This document shows, one piece after another, positions 57,815 through 64,000 of a stretch of 64,000 nucleotides of DNA. Each line of letters starts with the position of its first letter. Position 1 is the first letter of the stretch. The position numbers and the translations under genes were made by a program. A model generated the notes under the pieces. It saw nothing but the letters and a program-made list of their open reading frames with translations. It searched no databases and was not told where the DNA came from. Location: the NCBI GenBank assembly GCA_022113835.1, contig JAILWY010000026.1, forward strand, positions 2,438,001-2,502,000, written 5' to 3'. Source of the DNA: Atopsyche davidsoni. Its lineage: Eukaryota > Arthropoda > Insecta > Trichoptera > Hydrobiosidae.

Positions 57815-60054
57815 TGGGATTAGTTGCTTGCACTGTTATAAATTATTATCGTAAATATTTAAGTAACACTTTATTTATTAAACAAAATAAACCGAATATG
57901 TTTGTAGGAAAAAATATATTATTCAAATATAACACGAAGTACTGCAAAAAATATGTGACATTAGCGAAAATTTAAATTTTAAATGTACGTGTATATTCAT
58001 TATTTGTTATTTATAATGTTATGTTAAAAATATCTAAATAGGGTTTATTTCGACACATTTTTTTTCACTCATTCTCACGTTATCGCAACGCATTATGTAA
58101 ATCTACGTTTGAATTCGGGACAAAGTTCAATTACCTTTCGTTTGACAATAAAACAAAGTTGTTTCAATAAAGGAAAGCTTGAACCGTAACAAAGATAAAC
58201 ATCACTGACGGTCATTATCCTGCCATGGAAGCTCATAATCCACTTGCTTTATCTCCGAGCACATCAGCGCTTAAAAGCTGTCTGGCAATAGGGATGATTT
58301 GAATCAGAATATGAAAACGGGGACAAATGAATAATTATTTTATTACAAAATAAAACCAAGCATAAAAATTGTACTACGAATACTAAATTACTTTTACAAT
58401 TTAAGCTGAAGATTTAATTTAAGAGAACTTTGAATTGATCGTTACAAAATCGAGCAAAGTAAATTCTGGATCATAGGATATTTTGTCAAGATATTTAATC
58501 TGTTATATCTCATAAATATATATTATCATAATGTAAAAAATAAATTAAAACTTTAAAAAATTTCATTATCATTCTATCAATAACTTACAAAATATTCTGA
58601 TTTATGTTCATTACCAGTTCTAGGAGGTAGATTTGGTAATGCCTGTGTTTAAGCTGTTTATCATCAATTTTGCTGGGATAATATGACACCTCATCAGTTG
58701 AATGTACAAAACCCAAAAAATAAAGGTAGTAAATCACAACCTCAGCTAAATCTTACCCCCCAAAGTCATCAGTTGTCATTACTCCTCGGTACAAAAATAC
58801 AAAAGCACATTTAATAATCAAATGCGGCAATCAGGGGCGGACTTACGGAAAAGCTTAAAGCTCCGCGCATAATGGAAGGAATCCGCATTAAACTAATGTG
58901 GTTCTTCACCCGGGGCGAATTGTGAAATATTAAAGAGCAGGTGCGGGGGCGGCCGGGGCGAAACTGTGCCGGGGCAACGACCTGCTCGGGGTCACTGCTC
59001 AATAGATTACCCCAACCCCCGCGGGCCAATAAAGCCCCGGGCGAATATAATCTAAACCATTAGCTCCGTGAATTTACTTTGAGTTGAGCTTTACTCTTTT
59101 TCCGGGTTGTGATGAAATTATTCTGTATCGCCGTAAGACTGGCACGGAAGTAAATTTGCACAGAGAACAAATACACAATAAAAAATCTATGAAATTTGAT
59201 ACTAAACTTTTTTTGAAATGTATGTGTATTTTTTAAAATATATGGCAAATATCGAGTAGTCAATGACGTGTCACTTGTGTGACGAGCTTTTAGTAATATT
59301 GTCGGAGCTTTGTATCTCGTGAAACTTTGCCTCCCCGGCACATTAAAGAATTAACGGTTTATATCGCCCGCTCTGATGGCATCATTAATTTTCACGCGAG
59401 GTTTTTAACTCCAGCGCGTCATTGTAGAGAGCTTTGACACCTCCGAGCTTATGACAGCTTTCTTTATGGACCGTAAAAAGAAGGGCATTTTAATTATGAA
59501 AAAGTTTATGGGTTGCCATGTGACCGCTTTTAAAGCTGATTCAGTGAATTTTTATGAGTAGAGTTTATAAATTATAAAGAAAAGTTTTTTTATTATTTAT
59601 ATATAACTGTTTTATATTTAAGTAGACAAGCGCTGTTTTATTTTTTAAATAACGCATTTATAGTAACACTTGAACAGAGCAGACACTTTCCTATTGAAAA
59701 AAAAATTGTTTTAGTTAAATGAATTAAATACTGAACTTTAGAGAAGTGCAACATCCTAAATATATTTCTGCGGCAATAAAATATTATTCAACCGCATAAT
59801 GACTATACCTTCCTGGCAGTGGTCGTCGTACGTGAACTGTGCCATTTAAGATAGAGAACAATAAGAATTTTTCTATTCTGATGTAGCATAAAGTGAAAGT
59901 ACAATAAAAATCCTATTGTTAAAATACAACGACATACGTCAATAATACGTTTAAAAATGAGATAATCAAAATTCTGATTAACAATAAAACCGGTAAGTTT
60001 TAAGGACAAAACTTTTATGTTATGCAATCCAAAATATATGGTACATAATGGTGT
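57815..60054. other. Upstream sequence with one GC block
   Basis: 58800-59060 is GC-rich and starts CAGGGGCGGACTTACG, a hAT-like terminus without a visible partner. 59070-59560 is moderately mixed, with a 93-codon minus-strand frame of unknown nature. The rest is AT-rich. Confidence 0.35.
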
Positions 60055-60077
60055 TTATAGCAGATATAAGACATCTT

Positions 60078-60365
60078 CGTTATTTTCTTCTTCTAATGCC
60101 TCTCGTCATTTCCTCGAACATATCCCTATCCTGGGCTAGTCTCACCAATTCGGCTGCACTTCCGATCTCCGACAATCAGCTGGAGGATGCCTTATTTATT
60201 GTTACGACCTTTCGCTTCTTTCCTAATGTCATGAGTTCCCTTTCGAAGTTTGTGACGCGGTCAACCCACGGTATCTCATTCAGCTTCAATTCTTCGCATA
60301 GTAGCTGCCTCGAGTGTCTAAGCTTCGACTCCGTAAAGGAGAACTGAGACGACATAACATTTGGT
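60078..60365 (-). pseudogene. 3' remnant of a non-LTR retrotransposon reverse transcriptase
   Basis: Minus-strand translation shows pieces typical of the C-terminal tail of insect endonuclease-reverse transcriptase ORFs: EIPWVDRVTNFE then a Lys-rich KKRKVVTI segment. In another frame EIGSAAELVRLAQDRDMFEE and MTRGIRRRK precede a stop at 60080-60082. An internal deletion and a frameshift separate the pieces, and the catalytic domain is absent. The plus-strand frame 60048..60347 is its shadow. RTE- or CR1-like affiliation is a guess. Confidence 0.6.
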
Positions 60366-60469
60366 GAATCTGCAGCGAGATTTCAGATTTCATCTTCGTT
60401 TTATCTTATGCATAAACATCGCATAGCATTCGGTCGACAATAACAGTAAAAATAAAGGAGAGGTGATAA

Positions 60470-60660
60470 GACACCCACCCGCCTCCCCGGGCCTCGGCTC
60501 CGAGCAGGGGTGGCGCGGGGGTGGTGTGGGGGTGGCCTCGCTCCGGTTCGGGGTGACTTACCCCGGGCCAACCGGGGTGACTCGGTTCACCGGGCATGTG
60601 ACGGATTGTAACTCCGCTTGACACTCTAGATTTTTCCAGCTTGTGATTAAAAAACACAAC
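60470..60660 (-). other. GC-rich block with a strong donor
   Basis: On the minus strand ATGCCCGGTGAACC opens 12 codons and meets CCCGGG then GTAAGTC (donor near 60549-60555) in phase 0. CpG content is high. It could be another leader exon; there is no initiator or acceptor evidence. Confidence 0.25.
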
Positions 60661-62915
60661 ACATCATTATTATCAACCCTGATCAATTATAAAACGTTTA
60701 ACTATGATTTTGTTTACCCTTATATTCAAATATTTATTTTTCGCCATCTTTTCTCTGCCTGTTATCGAAAGTACCAAAGGAAATAGTATTACTTGCCAAT
60801 GTTATATTATATATATACAAGCAATAAGACATCGTCCTTGGCGCCACAAATCGTGGTGAATTCATAATCCCTTTTCAACACTGAAATCTTCCAGTTCATC
60901 TCGACTAAAGCACGTTTTATAAAGACGTTCTTGTATTATAATAGGAGTGATTTATTTCGTCAAATTTTCAGCGAGAAAATTGCAAGCATATATTTTTAAT
61001 CCTCTACTCGTCACCGTTAGTTATAAAATCTTAAATTACTTGTATTCTAAGCTATTTCGCTGTAAAATATTCTACATTCTCAATTAAGCTAAGTAGATAT
61101 AGTAAAGCGTCAATTATAGTTGATTATTTAGTTCAAAGGGAATGAGACGTCGTGTGGCTTATAACGCAAAAGGCCTTCAAAAGATTGTTGACAATCCTAA
61201 CATAAAGTTGACTCCGTGCAATTACGCCATGCCTTATATTTATATATGTCGCAAGTAATTAATTCATCATCAATATTATATTCTTTGTTCTTGGCTCTTT
61301 AGTGAATCAAGTATATTATGGTAGCGTTATTCATAAAGTGATAACCTTAAGGATTTAGGTCAGCTATGTTATAATATTCTGTCTATGTCTAAAAGGAACT
61401 TTATGGTCACGCAAAAACGTAAGCTGCTGTCCTCGTAGCCACTTACAAGGGTGCAAGGGCCCTCGAGAGAATCATGCACCAGCTTAAATAACTATACAAT
61501 ATAAATAATACAGCTTTAAAAACTTCAAAAGTCAACGATATCAATATAAAATAAGACGATAATTCCAGTAATTCAGAACCAATCTTTTCCAGATTAAATG
61601 CATTTATTTTATATATGAAATACGATATGTAGTTCTTAGGCATTATAAATCAGCTTGCCACTTTGAATAAGCTTATAACAATAATATTTTTTTTACATTA
61701 AACTCTATTTCAATATCAAATTATTTTGCGATCTATGATTTCGTATAAGAAGAAGTTCATATTTACTAAAGTTTCATAACAAAATATACTCGCATTCTAT
61801 GCTTCGAAACGAATAACTTGGTATTTACTTGTTTGTCTCAAACTTTGAAACGTTTCAACAGTATCATCAATTTCAATGATCTCGCGGCGTCGATATGGGA
61901 GATGCAAAAAATCGCATCTCCTGCGTGACCCGGATCCCGAGTGTGCTTTTCGCCTCTTCCATTAGTCACAATGAGATGAAATGGAGCACAGTGGATTCAA
62001 AGAATATATTTGTTTGTTATTTATTATACATATGTACTTGCAAGCACACGATTCATTGTGATTTACTAGGAGTAATGATTGAATACTCTTCCTTTATCCA
62101 GAGGAGCAGTATAAATCAATTTATTTAAACAAAGTTGCTCACATACAGGTAAAACAATAATTTAATATAATAACAATGATAATCTATAGTTTTTATATTC
62201 AAAGTACAATACTTTGATTTATAGTCAAGTTGGATAAATCAGAACTTTATAGTCAAAACTGGGAACTGAAGAGATGAAGTATCAACGAGAAAGCGTAAAT
62301 ATATGCATGAGTAAAAGTTAATATCTTATAAATATTTTTTATACGTTCACCATCAACTTCCAAATGTCGTTTCTTTTAAAGAAAATGTTTTCAACGGTCC
62401 CATCGAAAAGTCTTGAGGATCGCACAAGATAAACCAACAGGTTGGATATATCTTTCAGTACAGTGAATCCTTATTTTTTGAGTCACGTTGATTGGAGACA
62501 AAAAATACGGTTTGACTGAATAAAATATCTGCACGTTATGAAATCGGGAGTTTTTTTTACTAATTACTATTACTACTAAGTCTTCTTTAAAGTTCTCATC
62601 TTATTAAGCATGTTTGAGAACTCAAGCAAGTAGAATATATAATCAAATAAAGCAAAGCAGTGTCCTCACTGGGCCGAAGAGTAAGCAATTATATTTAAGG
62701 GTGGTTTGCGTAAAACCAAACAGCAATAAAAGAGATGACTCTCATCTGCAAATATATAACAGAGTCAAAGGTACTTGTTTTTTATCCACCATATACCACC
62801 AATTTTTTTTAATGTACATGTACTCGCAGAGATAAGAATCTATCATATGACGATGAGTCCCGTTGTGGCGTTTATTTCGTTCCTTTGCAGATTTCCATGA
62901 CCGCTCGATTCGTTG
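60661..62915. other. AT-rich sequence
   Basis: No coding, RNA or repeat feature recognised. Short GC-richer patches occur at 61890-61960 and 62640-62700. Confidence 0.5.
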
Positions 62916-62922
62916 GGTTACG

Positions 62923-62937
62923 TTAGGTTAGGTTAGG
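62923..62937. repeat. Interstitial telomere-like repeat (TTAGG)3
   Basis: Three exact TTAGG units, in the opposite orientation to the tract at 19416. Confidence 0.6.
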
Positions 62938-62999
62938 TACAAGTTTTTTGGTGGTCGGATAAAAAACAAGTACCATATTATATTATGCTGGATGAGGTT

Positions 63000-63300
63000 G
63001 TGCTTTGTAGTTTTTATTTGTCATCGTCGTTTGGGGGCAAACTGTGGGCCGTGGTGGACTAGCAGCGCAGGACCGACCTCGCTGGAGCCCGGCTGAAAGC
63101 TCGCGGTTGCAGTGCCGCCGGGAGGAATGTGGGGCAGAGGTTGACGTCCCGCGCAAGGTGAACTCACTGGGCCGGCCGCTTGCGTCACAGCTGCGCGCGG
63201 CCGTAGAATTCGCCAGAGCAACGGATACTCGCCCGCGCCACTCGGCCACATGTCGCAATCGATCTCCGAGCTGGCTGTTTGTTTACTCGATCCACTGATA
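63000..63300 (-). promoter_or_regulatory. CpG-rich promoter-like block
   Basis: CpG-rich, containing the initiator and donor described for 63168..63296, with frames open on both strands through composition. It is the most upstream promoter candidate for a minus-strand transcript in the window. Confidence 0.4.
63168..63296 (-). other. Possible upstream first exon (5' leader) on the minus strand
   Basis: A CpG-rich block carries an initiator (ATCAGTG, A at 63296) and, 128 bases on, the strong donor GTGAGTT at 63161..63167. Between them an ATG at 63251 opens 28 codons (MWPSGAGEY...) that reach the donor in phase 0. That is the wrong phase for the E75 finger exon, so the stretch is more likely leader than coding. 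If spliced to the acceptor at 54860 the small frame would stop immediately (TGA). It may belong to E75 or to a neighbouring gene. Confidence 0.35.
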
Positions 63301-64000
63301 CTTTTCCACTGGAGCTTTCGGTACGAGCATTAGTAACAAAATACGAGACTTAAAACCTTCATAAAATTTTTCGTGTTACATAAATTATCGATTTTTTAAA
63401 AAATAAACACAGATTCTAGAACTTTTGTGTCAAATCTCGATACATAGAATATCAATACTTAAATTTTTTTTATACACATTTTCGTTTGTATTCAATAATA
63501 ATGTCTTACAAGTGCACACATTTAGTAATTTTTTAATAATGCTTTAGTTATTTTATTAATCAATTAAATATAAAAAACTAACACAACCTAACCTTGACAA
63601 ATATACGCAACCAATATAATATTCGTAAAATCTTTGCTTGGAACAAAACATATTAATAGGCCTTCGCGGCCAATCGACGATTTCAATGATTGAACAAACA
63701 TACTATAATTAAATCATTATTATTAATTTGCAACAAGCTGCCAATCATTAATGTCAGAATCAATCATATAAAACTAGATGAATTATAAAAAAAAAAAACT
63801 AATCATCGTACACAATTGGAGCTACCTTCTTCGGGTGGGTCTTCCGCTGTTCTAGTCGTTAACTAAACCTTCGATCCGCTTTAACAAGTAATTCAGATAT
63901 ATCTTGATAATAAATTGAAAACAAAATGCAGCAAAAAAAACTCATTACGTATGGTGTTATATCACCACGGAAAATTGTGCAATACACGAAAATAGATCAG
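63301..64000. other. AT-rich flank
   Basis: AT-rich sequence upstream of the promoter-like block; nothing recognised. Confidence 0.5.

Noticed and set aside
58826..59040. hAT element starting CAGGGGCGGACTTACG
   Set aside because: No matching terminus or target duplication found.
1..64000. CRISPR arrays, bacterial operons or rRNA genes
   Set aside because: None seen; splice sites, nuclear receptor exons and MITEs show animal nuclear DNA.

Overview
The window is insect nuclear DNA, AT-rich with scattered CpG-rich blocks, and almost wholly non-coding. Its one clearly identifiable gene is the ecdysone-induced nuclear receptor E75 (NR1D family, Drosophila Eip75B), transcribed on the minus strand. 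Three things anchor this. An 89-base exon at 2492..2580 encodes the first DNA-binding zinc finger. An A-type first coding exon at 9537..9762 joins it in phase. A 58-base exon at 54759..54816, encoding a 19-residue N-terminus, also joins it in phase. The second finger and the ligand-binding domain must lie below position 1 and are not in the window. The repeat content and the form of the A-type N-terminus suggest a moth or butterfly, but the order is inferred and not proven.

Layout, following transcription from high to low coordinates. 63000-63300 is a CpG-rich block with an initiator and a splice donor, possibly an upstream first exon. 60000-60660 holds a non-LTR retrotransposon tail and a second GC-rich donor. 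57130 carries a near-ideal recursive splice (ratchet) site. 55000-55400 is a CpG-rich promoter candidate in front of the 54.8 kb exon. From 54758 down to 2581 runs an apparent 52-kb intron. It contains another ratchet-like site at 45225, many GC-rich blocks of a few hundred bases (candidate enhancers or conserved elements), and a varied set of non-autonomous transposons: hAT elements with 8-bp target duplications, pogo/Tigger-like and other TA-inserting MITEs, a mariner-type transposase remnant, a tRNA-derived SINE and several tandem repeats. The A-type exon and its CpG-rich promoter (9763-10800) lie inside this intron. 1-2491 is the start of the next intron and holds a dense cluster of nuclear-receptor half-sites.

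How the parts would work together: alternative promoters give E75 isoforms that differ only N-terminal to the DNA-binding domain. The distal isoform's long intron appears to carry splice-relay sites. Half-sites of the kind bound by E75, HR3 and FTZ-F1 lie in the introns and at the distal promoter, which would fit feedback and cross-regulation in the ecdysone cascade. Apart from the three E75 exons, nearly every open reading frame is short, overlaps others on the opposite strand and has no recognisable domain. Nothing here amounts to a wholly new protein system. The most unusual signals are the recursive splice candidates, the receptor-site cluster and a palindromic MITE carrying a tRNA-like core.
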